Source of the DNA: Onchocerca lupi
Lineage: Eukaryota > Nematoda > Chromadorea > Rhabditida > Onchocercidae
Direction of reading: 5' to 3'
Length of the DNA: 64,000 nt
Assembly: GCA_028564675.1 (NCBI GenBank)
Contig: JAOVVO010000066.1
Span: 1-64,000, forward strand
In this document: piece by piece, positions 1 to 13,200 of the stretch
How the letters are laid out: every line of letters begins with the position of its first letter
Position numbering within the stretch: the first letter of the stretch is position 1
Notes under the pieces: generated by a model
The model's input: the letters and a program-made list of their open reading frames with translations, nothing else
Databases searched by the model: none
Told to the model about the DNA's origin: nothing
Translations under genes and position numbers: made by a program

Positions 1-3000
1 ACAATGAGAAATAATTTTACAGATGATGACTCATTAAAAAAATTTCACCAAAAATTTTAATCGTTTGATTTTATAATTTTCCATAATAATTAGTTTTAGT
101 AGAGAATTAATTTCGGTTTTCCCGACAGGATTCGAAGGCTGTGATGTTTGATTGATTGAAAGAGAACAATTACAGTATTCGTTAATACCCTAAAACAAGC
201 AAAAGAACTAAACCATAGTCCTGGCTACTGTATTCCATGTTTCTATCTGAATGCATATCAAGGATCATGCTTTGAGATACGAGAATACTGTCGGTGCTGA
301 AAGCTAAACGTACAAAAAACTAACTGATGTCACATTTCTTATTAAAATGACTGGAACTGAATCACAGTTTGTAGCATTTTTTACGAAGATCATAAATTTC
401 TCTAGAGATACTGTCAAATAGTTGAATGTAAACTTTTTGAAGATTCTCGAGCAAAATGAATTATTCACACAGAATTCCGATAAACTTATTTATAATGAAT
501 TTTTAAAATGAAGAAACTTTCCATATTTTACAGAAATGTTTCGCAACATTCAATGATACATTCTTTGAGCAACAACCAGCAATTTTATGCTAATATTATC
601 ACTTTTATCTCAGAATTTTTCATAAAATTTTTTAGATGAAGAGGAACTGATGTAGCATGGTGAATTTAAGAAAGAAATATCATTTTCTTTTTTTTTTTTT
701 AATTGTAAGGTATTTCTCTCTCTCCAATTGTTCTTTTTAAAAACGAAAATTCTTTTCCATTCTTAATTAAGGATTCTTTAATTAAGTAATCTAACTAGTT
801 GGGATCTATGTTTTTCGTGAAAGTAATTGAAATCAGGTTATGTCATATCTGCAATTAATACAGTACAGTTTCACTCTTTTCTTTTTCTACTTATATTTTC
901 TTTCTCTGAATGATCAATTTTTTAGTGAAATTCAAATTTTTAGTTTAATCACGAGCTGAATGACAACTCAGTCTGAAGAAAAAAGCAAAAATTTCACTTT
1001 TAACGATTAGCCAAAAATGATATTGGATGAATCTTGTTACCATGGATTGCTCTCTCGCGAGAATCTCCTGTTTTTATTGGACCAGATTACTTTTTTTAAA
1101 GCTTGAAGAAAAGTCTCTTCATTCTTTGTTCTCTTATCTGAAAAGAATATGATTGAATTTAAACTCAAATTTCGAACTTTGTGTGATTTAATTAAGAAAG
1201 TTACTTATGTTTCCATCCTTTTCTAATCTTTGATTCAGAAAAGCCCAGTTAGAAGGATGAAATGGATGACCCGAATCAACTTTCATCGATTATCATTTCT
1301 CGGATATTTCAATCATAACTATTTATTGCTCCCAGAAATTTTGCTTTCCCTATCTTCGACACTTTCTTATTCATTGCTTTTTGCTTATATCTGAAAGTAT
1401 TTCTGCCAGGAAATAAAAGGAAAAGTTGATTTTTTTTGTTTGTGGGCGCAATGTTAACTTCAGCGTTCTTTTCCCTTCGTCATGAAAATATTCCTTTCCA
1501 TTTTTTTTTTTTTTTTTTGGCTATTATCTTAAATTTGTATTCAAAAAGTAAGTTTTTCGGAGTAAAATGAGACGAAAGAAAATATCGAAAACAAAAAAAA
1601 AAAAAAGACGAAAACCCACGACAGCAATCAATTGAAACTGATGAGTAAGTATGCCATTTATGGGGAATGCTTCTCTATCTTTATGGTTAATTAATTAATA
1701 AGAAATTGCTCAGTTCACAGGTAAAAATTGCTTGTGACACCTGTCAACAACATTTTTAATGAATTATTGCGGAATTAATTTTTAATACAAGCGAAGGAAA
1801 TTTTACGAAAATAAAAATCATTTCTTATTTTCCAGTGAACAAAAGAGAGCTATGTTACGACGTTGGCATATGAAATCTACATATAATATATTATAATAAA
1901 CATCCTATGTATAATTAATTAATTAAATTAAGAGAATCAATTTGAACCAATACTGAAATGTGCATTGGGATTAAAATTTTAAAGTGAATTAATTGTGCTA
2001 GCCAATTAAATTTTAAAAATTAATTTAAAAGTTTTCAAGAAGAAAAGAATCTTAAACTTCTTTGAAACTATGTAGAATAGTTGTGTGTATATTTGAGAGA
2101 TAAAGCTCTTTTCATGATTTATGATTGATTTTTAATCATGAATTAATCATAAATTCTTATTCCTGAAATTAACGTCCTCAACATTAGTCATCATCATTTG
2201 CTGCATAGAATAAGTTTTTCTGCAGATGTACTTGAGTCCGATTACTGCAAAAGTTAAAAGAGTTTTTTTCATTCCTATAATTTCTCCAATAAAAATGCTT
2301 CAGAAGTTTTGTGTTGATGTATTCCAGATATTGTTGTCGATTAAACGCTTCAAAGTTTAAAGGTTGAAAAGACTAAAGATGATGTCATCAGCAAAGCCAA
2401 AAAGCTTTTACAGAGCAGAGTTTAAAAAAAGTTGCTACATACAGCACAAACAGTCAATAAAATTGAACTATTTATCAAACGCTGCTTCGTATTCACTTTT
2501 TCAATCAGCTCGGTTGGTGTCTCAAATTTCATGAAATTTCATTCATTTCTCACATGTTTAATGCTTAATACTTGGCAATGCTTAGAAAAACTATTGACGG
2601 GGAAGAATGAGCTCAGAAGGTGAAATAAGAAAGTCAACTTGACACTTATCAATCAGAAATAAGTTTAGACAACTTAATGAACTATGATAACTGCCATAAG
2701 AATGATGCTGGATGCGGTACAACTACAAATGACAATGCATAACTCGGTAGCCCTTCTGATATGCAAAATAAATATCCCCTTGGAAAATTAATCTGAAAAT
2801 CAATGATTTAAGATATCACTATCAGGATGTCCATAATTATTCATAAAACATTTCACAAACTTTCATAACTTCATTATATGTAAACATCTTCCTAGGATTT
2901 CAAATCGCAAAAAATAAATTCCAATTTTTTGGATTCTGATTTTTTAGGAGCCAACTCCTGATTTATCTGATTTATCTAGAGATTATCTAGAGATTGGTGT

Positions 3001-3039
3001 TAATTTTACGACTCTCATGAATTTTATCAATTTCAGGAA
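1..3039. other. Intergenic region without a recognised gene
   Basis: AT-rich sequence with several A or T runs and no open frame that resembles a known protein or shows consistent splice sites. A short imperfect inverted repeat lies near 2115-2160 (ATTTATGATT against AATCATAAAT). The last part presumably holds the promoter of the transthyretin-like gene that begins at 3040, but no specific element could be identified. Confidence 0.6.
3031..3036 (+). promoter_or_regulatory. Candidate trans-splice acceptor before the TTL start codon
   Basis: The hexamer TTTCAG is followed after three bases (GAA) by the ATG at 3040. In nematodes such an acceptor just before a start codon, with no upstream coding exon, usually marks addition of a spliced leader. 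It also supports the chosen start. An upstream non-coding exon joined by cis-splicing would look the same. Confidence 0.55.
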
Positions 3040-4196
3040 ATGCCTTGGTACTTCATATTATTATCCACAACATTTTATGCCTCATTAAAATCTGATAGCA
3101 TTCCTGACACGATGCAAACTATAGCAGTTCGAGGACAATTGAAATGTGCTCAAAAAAATATGATCAATACAATAGTTACTTTAGGCATTGATATCAGATT
3201 CGGTTTGTTTCATTAGAATTGTGAATTCCTTGTAACCAAATTTTGAAAAATGGGTTTCACTTCCAAAGACTGAAAACTTGAATCAGCTTTGTAACTAATT
3301 TTCTTCTGAACATCAACGTTTTTTGTTTCAATTATTTATTTAATTATCAATAATTTAAAATACTACAGAATTTCGTCTGCAACATATTTTTCGATTTGTA
3401 TTCCAAGAAATTACTCATCGCTGCTTTAATTACCATTTGATGAAAAAAATTTAGTTCAAGAGTAAAATACTCTTTAGTCATATTTCATTGCTCTTACTTC
3501 ACATTTGAAATTTTTTGAACATACTTTGACATTTTGTTTTCCCAAAACAAAAAATACTTTCTTTTATAACTTAAATTATGGATAAGAATTTAATGTAGAA
3601 GCCATAGTTGAGAGAGATGAAATTGTAATATTTGGAATCTGGATAACTTTAGCATAACATTTACATTTATATTGCACTCGTTGTTTCAACTGCAGTCATG
3701 TTTCTAGTGGATGAGCAAGTTTTGGCAATTGCGAGAACAAACTTAACAGGATGGTTCGAGCTGAAAGCAAATATTTTATCAACAGACACTGTAAGACCCT
3801 TCTTCCATGTCCATATTGGTCAGTCCAGCGGAATCAAGGTTCTATTTTGTTATCACAAAATGGCATTTTGACCAAAAAATTACCACCTATTGTTTAAGCA
3901 TCAAGGTTTATTTCGCACAAAAGCAGTACACTCATCTTAGCCTACTTTCTTACTTTTTTCAGCATTGATATTTAAATTATAGTTTAAACTTTCAGTGTCG
4001 ACAACGTTACAAACAGTCGATACCATTTGAATCCATAACAAAGTATGATCAACCGGAACGATGGTACGACGCTGGCATTATCGATTTACAAGATATTTGT
4101 GTGAAACTACCAGATGAAACAAGTTGTTTGAACAAGAACGATCTCTCCTTTATGACAACAGAAAGCTCTGGAAAAGATATAAACACCATATATTAA
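3040..4196 (+). CDS. Secreted transthyretin-like (TTL) family protein, 3 exons
   Basis: Exons 3040-3202, 3696-3838 and 3996-4196 join in phase (phases 1 and 0) to give 168 aa. The protein begins with a weak hydrophobic leader (MPWYFILLSTTFYASL), then a strand of the type TIAVRGQLKC. A middle block containing TGWFELKA and a block beginning CRQRYKQSIPFE follow, and then the family's closing pattern YDAGIIDL..ICVKLPDETSC. These are the hallmarks of the nematode TTL domain (PF01060), a beta-sandwich fold of about 120 residues with paired cysteines. Cysteines are seen in strand A, at the start of exon 3 and twice near the end, as in secreted TTLs. Family members are secreted; some bind phosphatidylserine or act as extracellular signals, but the role of this one cannot be read from sequence. 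The roughly 20-residue tail rich in Ser/Thr after the domain is unassigned. The leader is less hydrophobic than usual, so secretion is likely rather than certain. Confidence 0.88.
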
Positions 4197-5338
4197 TTCA
4201 CCGTTTTACTTCTTCCAGAAGTTTATTCAAAATATTTCACTTGAACCAACTCTGCATAATATACAGAGAGGACAAAAAAAAGAAAGATAATATTGAGAAA
4301 TAATGATGTGATTTCTATTCTTTCTTTTTTTTGTCCAAGATGTTAGAGCAAAATTCGAATCTTCTAAACTTTTGTTATGCTTTTCCGCATCGAAATCAAA
4401 ACGTGAACCGTCTGAGAGCTTATCGTCTAACTTGAATAAAGCAAGACTTGAACTTGATATCAGCTTTTGGAAATTTCGACAAAGTTTTAAGGAGAAAGAG
4501 AAATAACATGAATCTCTTTTTCCATCAAATCAAATCTCTTGAATACTTTATTTTGAGAAATACAAAATTTACAAATTTGTCAAGTATTTAAAGTTACAAA
4601 ATAAAACATTTCATATAATTAACCAAAATATCCAAATTCCACTAAAAATGTCAAATCACCTTTTCTTAAAAATAACGATACATAATGACAAGTGAGGAAT
4701 ACAATATATAATTAGAAATGTGGAATAGCTTTTTTTGAAACTTCTCGAAAATAAAAAAAAGAACTCGATAAGAGTTCGTTAATAGCAGTATTCATAGCAT
4801 CAAATGCAACAATGAAAACATATGAATTTGTGCTTGAAATTTCATAATTTCTAGCCACAATTGCCAATAAAAGATAATGAAGAAATTAGCACTATTAAAT
4901 TTTCTTCCCAAAGGGGAAAATATAACGGTTACGAATAATTTAATTAAAAGGCATTAATCAAAACTCCTTCTTTTTGAAACTCATCAAATATACCTTGTTT
5001 TTTGAGAGTCATGAAGTTCAAATCATCTCAATTTTCCTTTTCTGCATAACAATAATTTACGACAGAATCTGGAATAAATTTAAAAGCTAACGTTCACACC
5101 TAGAGTGATTGAAAAAGCACAAATTAGCAGAAGTTGCAAAATACTTTGTATAGAAGATTTTCTGGCCACAAAATTTAAGAGACCAAAATATGAATTTCAT
5201 TTAAAAAAATAACTTGCTTCATATTGTTTTCCTAACAGCCTTCAATAAATCACACTCAACAGCTTTTAAAAGTGCTTTACAAAACCGCGACAATCAGATG
5301 AGAATACAATGCACAGCTGCATCAGTTCTTTAGCTCCA
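4197..5338. other. Convergent intergenic region (3' UTRs)
   Basis: Space between the 3' ends of the TTL gene (+) and CLASP (-). No open frame of note was seen. Both 3' UTRs and cleavage sites must lie here. On the - strand a TTTATT (AATAAA on the coding strand) occurs at 4548-4553, about 790 bases past the CLASP stop, so the CLASP 3' UTR may be long or may use a weaker signal. Confidence 0.55.
4435..4440 (+). terminator. Candidate poly(A) signal of the TTL gene
   Basis: AATAAA on the + strand about 240 bases after the stop codon at 4194-4196, in the convergent space between this gene and CLASP. The position is plausible for a 3' UTR, but no transcript supports it. Confidence 0.4.
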
Positions 5339-7205
5339 TCATTCGAATATTCCTTTCATGCGTTTTACGTAAACTTCTATCAATTTTTGCTGAAAAAAAA
5401 CTTTAACATTCATCCAGACTAATTCTTTGTTATATTAATTATTATTAATAACAACTAATAAATTATCAGATCATTAACTATGTACTAGATCAATTTTTTC
5501 TTCCTTTGCTCTAGCAATCTTCAAATCATCTATTTTGAGATTTACACAAAAAAATTTACCTTCCCCTTATTGAGCTCTGATAAATATGGTGCCATAAGTT
5601 CATCCCCTACAAGCATAATCATTGCCACCAGGCAAACAACACTTTCTTTACGAATTGAACTGCTCACATAATTATAAGTCTGGAAGGAAAAAATTTAGAA
5701 ATACTGCAAAATCAAAGAAAATATTAGCTTAAAAATAATACATATATGCAGATGGTGAATATTAAGATGAATAGCAAGTAAAATAGGAAAAAAACAGTAA
5801 CTCTTGATGAGAAATAATCATAACCGTAAAGGAAAAAAAAAAAAACAGTTTCATGGCAATATAAATTTTTATTAAAAAGTAAAATAAAATTTTTACCAGT
5901 TTCATCTCTACAAATCTATTAACAATCAATATTGCAAACTAACGTCAACAATTGGTGGTGCTACTTCATCCAAGATCAGTTCTAATTCCGCAGCGCTAAG
6001 TGATTCAATCACTTTTGTCAATAGTTTGATAGCGATATGAATTTTTGGCTCGCCAACATCCGATTTAATAATAGCAAGGAGCACTCTTCGACATGTTGCT
6101 GATGAAACATGTGTAGCTAACACACCACCACATTCTTCTGCCGCGGTTACTACCTTCATAAAAATTCTATCACATAAAAAAATTTTGAAAGAATTATAAT
6201 AAAATTGTATCTTCACCATAATATTCAAGATATGAAATATATGTGCCTAAACATCCCAAGGTAATGTCTTCTTTCCCGTTAAAAGTGAACGTTGTATAGA
6301 CCTAATAAATACTGCGCAGTATGAAATCATATACGTCAATGTCAGCTGTAGCTGTTACATTTCCTCCTACAATGAATGGCTTGAAGTGATAATGCCTCGT
6401 TGATGTACTCAGCATAAAACTTAATAATAACCTTAATTAACAATATAAGTGATTTGTCTATGCTATATGTCATAAAAACATTTTACTGGTAAGAATTTTA
6501 TACTTACAAGTTTCGATTCATCGGTACAAGCATCGAGGACACGCATCAGCGCCATTTCCGCAAATTCATTGAAACGGGAAGCTTGTGCGAAACTTGAAAA
6601 ATTGATTAGCTTCACAGAAGTAGTCAAGAATTTTTGTATATTAAATTGGAGATTTATTTTCACATAGAATTTCAAAACTTAGGAAATAAAATTTCGATTA
6701 GGAGATAAGACAGTATAAAAGACCTACGAATTCAAAAAATAGGAAAACTATTCGTACCAAATTTCTTTCAAAAGTTTTAACGCCATTCGACGAATATTTT
6801 CATCATTATCCTTAAGTGTTTCAATGAGCAATAAAAATATCATTTTGAAATGCTTATCCCAAAGGGAAAATAAATTATCACGTGTGATCTGTGAAAGCAC
6901 CGACATCGCCCTTTGACGTTCTTCACTTCTGCAAATTGCACAAACATAAATGTGATCGTCTTCCAAACAGTCCGAATAAATTAAAAATGAATTGCAACTA
7001 CTAACGGCAATGGATGGAGAGTTGAAAAAGTCATCAATCCTTAATTGAAGGAATTTTTTTTTTTTTTTGAAGATTACTTTGTTAAAAAGAAATCTAACCT
7101 TTGGTTATGAAATGAAAGCTCCTCTCCTATCTTGGTTATCAATTCTTCCTGCTGTTCGGGATCATTGGCGAAACCTTGCGGATCCAAGATATAACCAGAT
7201 AATGA
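5339..7205 (-). other. CLASP: CLASP exons 25-30: C-terminal HEAT domain
   Basis: Exons 7099-7205, 6758-6928, 6508-6592, 5944-6153, 5560-5679 and 5339-5389 (residues about 1017-1263). They align end to end with the human C-terminal domain that binds CLIP-170, CENP-E and cortical partners: LITKIGEELSFHNQR, ERQRAMSVLSQITRDN, RFNEFAEMALMRVLDA, AAEECGGVLATHVSS, RKESVVCLVAMIMLVGDEL, and the ending KLIEVYVKRMK (human KLLNLYIKRAQ). Exons 27 and 28 use AAG rather than CAG acceptors. Confidence 0.9.
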
Positions 7206-10200
7206 CTGAAAAACTCTTAATCCTAAAAATTCTCCTAACTACTTTAATGTGCAAAAAGATGTTACTAATAATAATGCGATTATTTGGACATGCAGTATGC
7301 AACTGCTGTTAAGGATTAGTGAAAATTTAGAAACAGCTGAAATACTGATAACAATAAAATTATAGCTGAAGCAAGAGTTAACAAAATAAGTTGGTAAACG
7401 AACTCCATTCTGATCTTCGCGACTTGAACGTCGTAAGAGAACGCCATTATATGGGCTGCGAACTGAACCATTTGTCAGTTGAGGTGATGCACGAGGAGAT
7501 GATACAGTCAAACTTGCTCGTCGATCGACAAAATCATTAATCTAAAAAACAGATTTCAAAGATTCTAGATTGCAACAAATCAAGTTTGTAATCCACAAAT
7601 TCACAATCTGAAATCTTAAATCTATAATCTACATTAGAAACAATTATTTACGGAAACAGACAAATGCATACTTGAGCTGTTGTTTCTAATATGCCTGCGT
7701 GTGCTTCGTTTGTACTGAAATGGCAGAACTCTTGCAAGCATTAGAAAAATTGATGCATTAAACTTTGTTTTTGGTAAAATTCTAGTGATTTGAAAAAAAC
7801 TATTTAAAATAATTAAAATTTATAATCTACAGATAACTAATCAGAAAATGTCCAAAATCGATGGTGAGTGTAAATATATTTTGCAGAGTTTTTTAAATTA
7901 AAAATGAAGCGCTGAATACTTTGTTTTTTTCTTTCAAAAGAAAAATATGAAAACATACTTGATCCCATTGCTGGCTGATAAACAAAAACTATTTTTACGA
8001 ACAATAGTTTGCAGTCGATCTTTTAGGTCATTTGAAAAAGTAGCAAGCATTGAAGTAAAGTCACTGGCATTTAGATGGAACATATCACACACCACTTTTT
8101 CACTGATCTATAAAAAAATCATGAATTCAAACTGAAGTGAATTTTGAACATTAAAATAAGAAATTTTTTTTAAAAATATTTTGAGTGAAATAATATATTG
8201 ATAAAAAAAAAAAAAGAAACTCTGACTTTAAATAAAACAATATTGATGAGAGTATGCTTCTGTCCAAATTTCTTTCCTGCGTTTCATTCTATTCAAAATT
8301 TTGTATCCGGAATATTCCAAATTAGTATTATACAACAATAAGCAGATAGTCATTTAAATACCACTTTGAATTTCGAAGCAAATTAATAACACTTGGTTGT
8401 TTAAATTATTAACGGGAAAATCAAAAACAGAAAGAATAGAACAGATTTAAATTTTCTAATTGAAGCAATAAATAGCATTCGATAAATTCAAAAATAATAC
8501 CGAAATCAAGCAAACATTTTTTGGATCGTCTATCCATTGGAATATTTTACAAACTGCTTGTCGAACTTCACTCTGGTTCATCGATGGAGCTGAATCCATA
8601 CCACGCATTAAATCATGCAGATACATCAATAATCCATGTTTTATCTGCAAAACTTCATTCACTGAATTAAGATTAAAGAAATGCAAATTTGAGAAAACCA
8701 TCCGAATAAATGACCAAAGGAATTGGACATTCTCATGATTCAGGTTCTATTCTACAAGTCTTCTCTAAATCGATCAACTGCTTCTCTGGATCAAAAATCG
8801 TTCGCATAGCTGTCAATTCGATATTTCTCTGGATTATTAGATACTTTTATTATTTCCTCATTCCTTCCTAATTTGCTTGAACATGATTACCTTGACATTA
8901 ACGTTATTTCGCACCGGATCACGAATAAATTTGCAAACAGCGTGCAACTGCTTTTCTGGATCAAAACTCGTTCGAACAGCTTCCATCATAATTCGATACT
9001 TCTCCAGATTACTAGGCAAAACATCCGTAGAACATTTGGCTATTAATTTCGGTATCAATAAATTCAACCAATCGTTCAGTTCCTCATGATAACGACGCAC
9101 GAGAGCTATCACTGTGTCGGCAAGAGGCTGCAAAAGCTGTAACAAAACAATTTTTTGCTAAAGTAAAGCAAAGAATATTTTGAGAAACTTTGTTATGCTG
9201 CTTCATTCTATTAGTTTTTGGTTGATTTAATTTAGACAGCAACTAGATGAGTACTTTGAAGATCTTTTTTTTTTTCAGAAGTTTTTCTTGAAATTAGATC
9301 GATTTCTACATAATAACTCAATGGAAAGATTAATGTTATTTACCTTATGAGCACCTTCGCCGATCAACGGATTTAAACGTTCAACAATTTTCTTCAAATC
9401 CAGTACATTAATTTGTTTGTCATTTGAAATAATAGTGAACAGTGCTTTCAAACCTTCCTTCTTCTCCGTAGTCGACGATGAGCCACAGCAAGAAAGTGCA
9501 GTTGCTAGCTCCATCGTCTCAAATCTGTTATGTGATTTTATTGCATTTTATAGCACTTCACTGAATAAAAAGTTCTCAAGTTCATAAAATATTTGAAAAA
9601 TATCGAATTTCGATTGATTTTCTAAATTTTTCTGAATCAAAATTTAAATAATGAAAAAGTACATCCACTTTCATTTTCAATTAAAAGAAAAAAAAAAATG
9701 TGCTATAAATGCAATAAAAAAAAAAAAATGTACTATAAATGCGTTGAAATAATCACGTAAGAAACATACCTAAACGAATCACTACTAACAGAAGCATGAT
9801 CTTCTGATTCGTCTATCTGAATTTTCTGAAAATTTTGAAATTAATTGATTTTTGATTAACTGCACTAAAATATTATCGAAGTTGAGATTCCATGACCAGA
9901 ATGTAAAGAAGTGATGACGGAACAACTATAGATCTATTACCACTCGGTTGCTCATTTGTGATCGAGGAGGAACACGTACAGGGAAACGAGAAGCTGGTGA
10001 TGTGCTCCGACTACCGGCTGAAAATTCTTTTGATAATTTATTATAAACCAGGCTTTTTTTTCGACTGAAAATTTCGATTTCTGTAATCACAATCATAAGT
10101 AATTTATAAATCAGGCAATTATTCGAATAGAAAAAAAAAAAAAAAAAAAAACATACGCTGAGATCTGGCATAATTGGTTGGTGTCGGTGGTGCGCGTCGT

Positions 10201-13200
10201 AACGATGAAACAAATTTCTGCGAAGTTGAGGACAAACGCTGCGCAGCGCTTGTTCTCATTTGAGTCGCTGTAAATGTAAAAAAAATGTCTTACATTAGTG
10301 ATTATATAAAAAAAATATTTTATCTAAGATGGTTATATAATTCTATGATTTTTTGGAACTTGAAAAAATATATATGGTTCTGAAATTAAAAAATTTACTT
10401 GAAGGAGTGCCGTTTACTTGTTGAAGCGGCCCATTCCATTTAGAAGGTGTTCGTATGGCATGATTCGTAACTCGCCTTACCACTCCGGGATCTATATCGG
10501 ATGTCGAACGCCCAGAATAATATGAAGGACTTGCTATAATTTTCGATAGAAACAAATTAGTAAAATGAGCAATAAAATTAAAAATGATAATTCCGAATAT
10601 TTTGAAAGCAAAAAATTAAAAAAAAAAAACCTACTTCATGAGATAGTGCAAAATTGCAAAGAAATTCATCATCCTAAGAATTAATAATTAATGTTTAATT
10701 TCACTCTAAGCAAATAATTTTAAACTCATAATGCAGAGACCTGCAAAAGAATCAAAAGCAATGAAAAAAAAGTGAACATTACGAAATCAACAATAAATAA
10801 TACCTTTATGAAGTACATATGCAGCATTTCGTTGTGAAATAGGCAAAGTATCTCGTTCAGAAATAATTGATTGTGATGAAGACGATTGAGATACAAAGCC
10901 AGACAATGTTCGTTGTCTTGATGGGTCCAGAGTCTGCAAATTTTGAAATAGATGATTTTTCTTAAAACTAGTATAATATTTGAAAATTACACTGCTAATA
11001 TGTTAATGAAGGAAAGTGTTTGAGAAGGCGTCATTAATTTTGAATAATGGTGTTTGCGTAGGGATTTCGATTGTTAATTTTAATAAGTGGTTTACTATAC
11101 CTGAAGCTAATTCCAATATTCTTTCTTATTAGCTCTTTATGTTGTGCTTTAATACTTTAATAACGCTTAAAATAAACAATTGGATAAAGGAATTTGAATT
11201 TATTACTAGAGATATTTCAAAAATTTGATTTGTAAATAAAGCCATTCTTAACACTGACTTTATAAAGCATATCGGCTTGTTTCTTGTATTCTTGATCTAG
11301 TTGCATAAAAAGTCCACGACCCGTTCTGCGTGTTTCTGGATCAGCATCATTTATACTTGTCTGAAAAAATACTTTTCACTCCTTATCAATCATTATGATA
11401 TCTCATTAGCAAAAAAGTGCAATCCGATCTTAAAGACATTCTTTTCTTACTTTAATACATTCCAAAAAAATGTTCATGTTCTTTTCTACTATTCTGCTAT
11501 CCCAAAGAGTTAACGCCATTAAAAATAATGATGCCGTATTCCTGAAAGAAAGCGAACATTTTTAAATAGAAAAGTGAGGAATATTTTCGAAAGATTTTAA
11601 AAATTAGTTCCAACTGCTAACTAATCTTTAATAAAGATGATTGTATTTTAATCCTTCAAATTTTAGAAACTGAATTTACCTTCTAATCTCCTTTGATTTT
11701 GAAGACATTGCAGCTTGCAAATGGGGAAGGATTTTAGCGCTACATATATGTTTTACAACGTATTGCAAAGCAAGCTGTGCACTTGTTGCCATTACCTTCA
11801 AAAAGACGCATATCATGATGAGGCATGTTAAAAAACAAGACTTGACTAATTTGATAGATGTGTGATGTAAAAAAAATAATAACCTTGGCACTATTTTGCA
11901 TTAATGAAATAAGCGTTGGCATCAACGCATCTATTACGTTAACCATTGTAAGTCCCAACCTTTCGCAATAGAAACTGAAATAAGGACATAATACTTGTTG
12001 TGCATTTTCATCACTACTTTGATCAAGATATTTTAGATGTCTGGAAGTTTGCTGATCAAAAATATTTAATAAAGTAGCTAATTTCAAGCACATGTCGAAT
12101 ACAGTGAAACGAGTTTGATACAAACTACTTAAATGCGATTTGAATGAAACATATTAATCGAGAAGCAGTTGATACACATTTCTTGTGAACTAGAAATACA
12201 ATAAAGTAACATACGCAATGGTAACGCATGCCTCGCGACATAACTGCGACCGCAAATCTTTAACGGAAGTATGTAAAGCTGCTTGCATTTCACGTACTTC
12301 TTCTGAGAAGTCCGAATAATCCAAGCCGCCACCAATAATTATTGCACGTAATGTTTTTAGCTGTAATTGAATATTTAGAAATAGTACCGGCATAATTATG
12401 CAACTTCTGCCATTAAAATAAAAAGTATACATCAAGAAAATCCTTTCAAACAAATTCCCGAAACAAATTGCACTAAATTAAAAATTTCGAAGAATTTCAG
12501 AATAGACAATGACACACCGCAGTCACACGACGACTCCAATCCAAATCTGTATTCTCAAGAACTGCACATGCTTCACTGATCTGATCCTTTAGCTGTCTGG
12601 ATGAAAATACCTATATTTTAAAAGTTTTAATTCAATACTTCCAAATGATACATTTCATAACTTTGACTGACACCTGACACTATAAATACATATATTAAAA
12701 ATGCAAAACTATTAAAAATTTTAGATTAGAAAAATGCCTGTTAAGTCGAACTCATTTCCTCACATTGAAAGGCAAGAAGATGATAGGCAACATCATCTTG
12801 CATTTGAAGTCAATTTTGTCGATAATGTATTAAGTGATATATCTAAGCAAAGAAAAATCATTACACATACGTTGCATTTCGGTACCTCAGTGAATGCTTG
12901 TTGGAAAGCTTCATCACTTACAGAACCTGCAGTGCCTGAAAAAAGCAATAAAATTTGATAAATGACAAATTTTTGCTTGTTATGTTATGGTTACTAAAGA
13001 AAGAAAATACTGATGTCTCTCATTTTCAAAAGCATCAATGAAAAAGGTTATTTTTTCTTACAAAACAGACAAATACAATATTTAAAGTAGGCTTCCTTAG
13101 ATATTGTTGCTGCTATATGCGCGATGAATTCAAAATTAATGCGAACTTACTAGCTCCCTTCGCAGAAACAATAAGAGGTCTTTTATGAGCTGGCACACTG

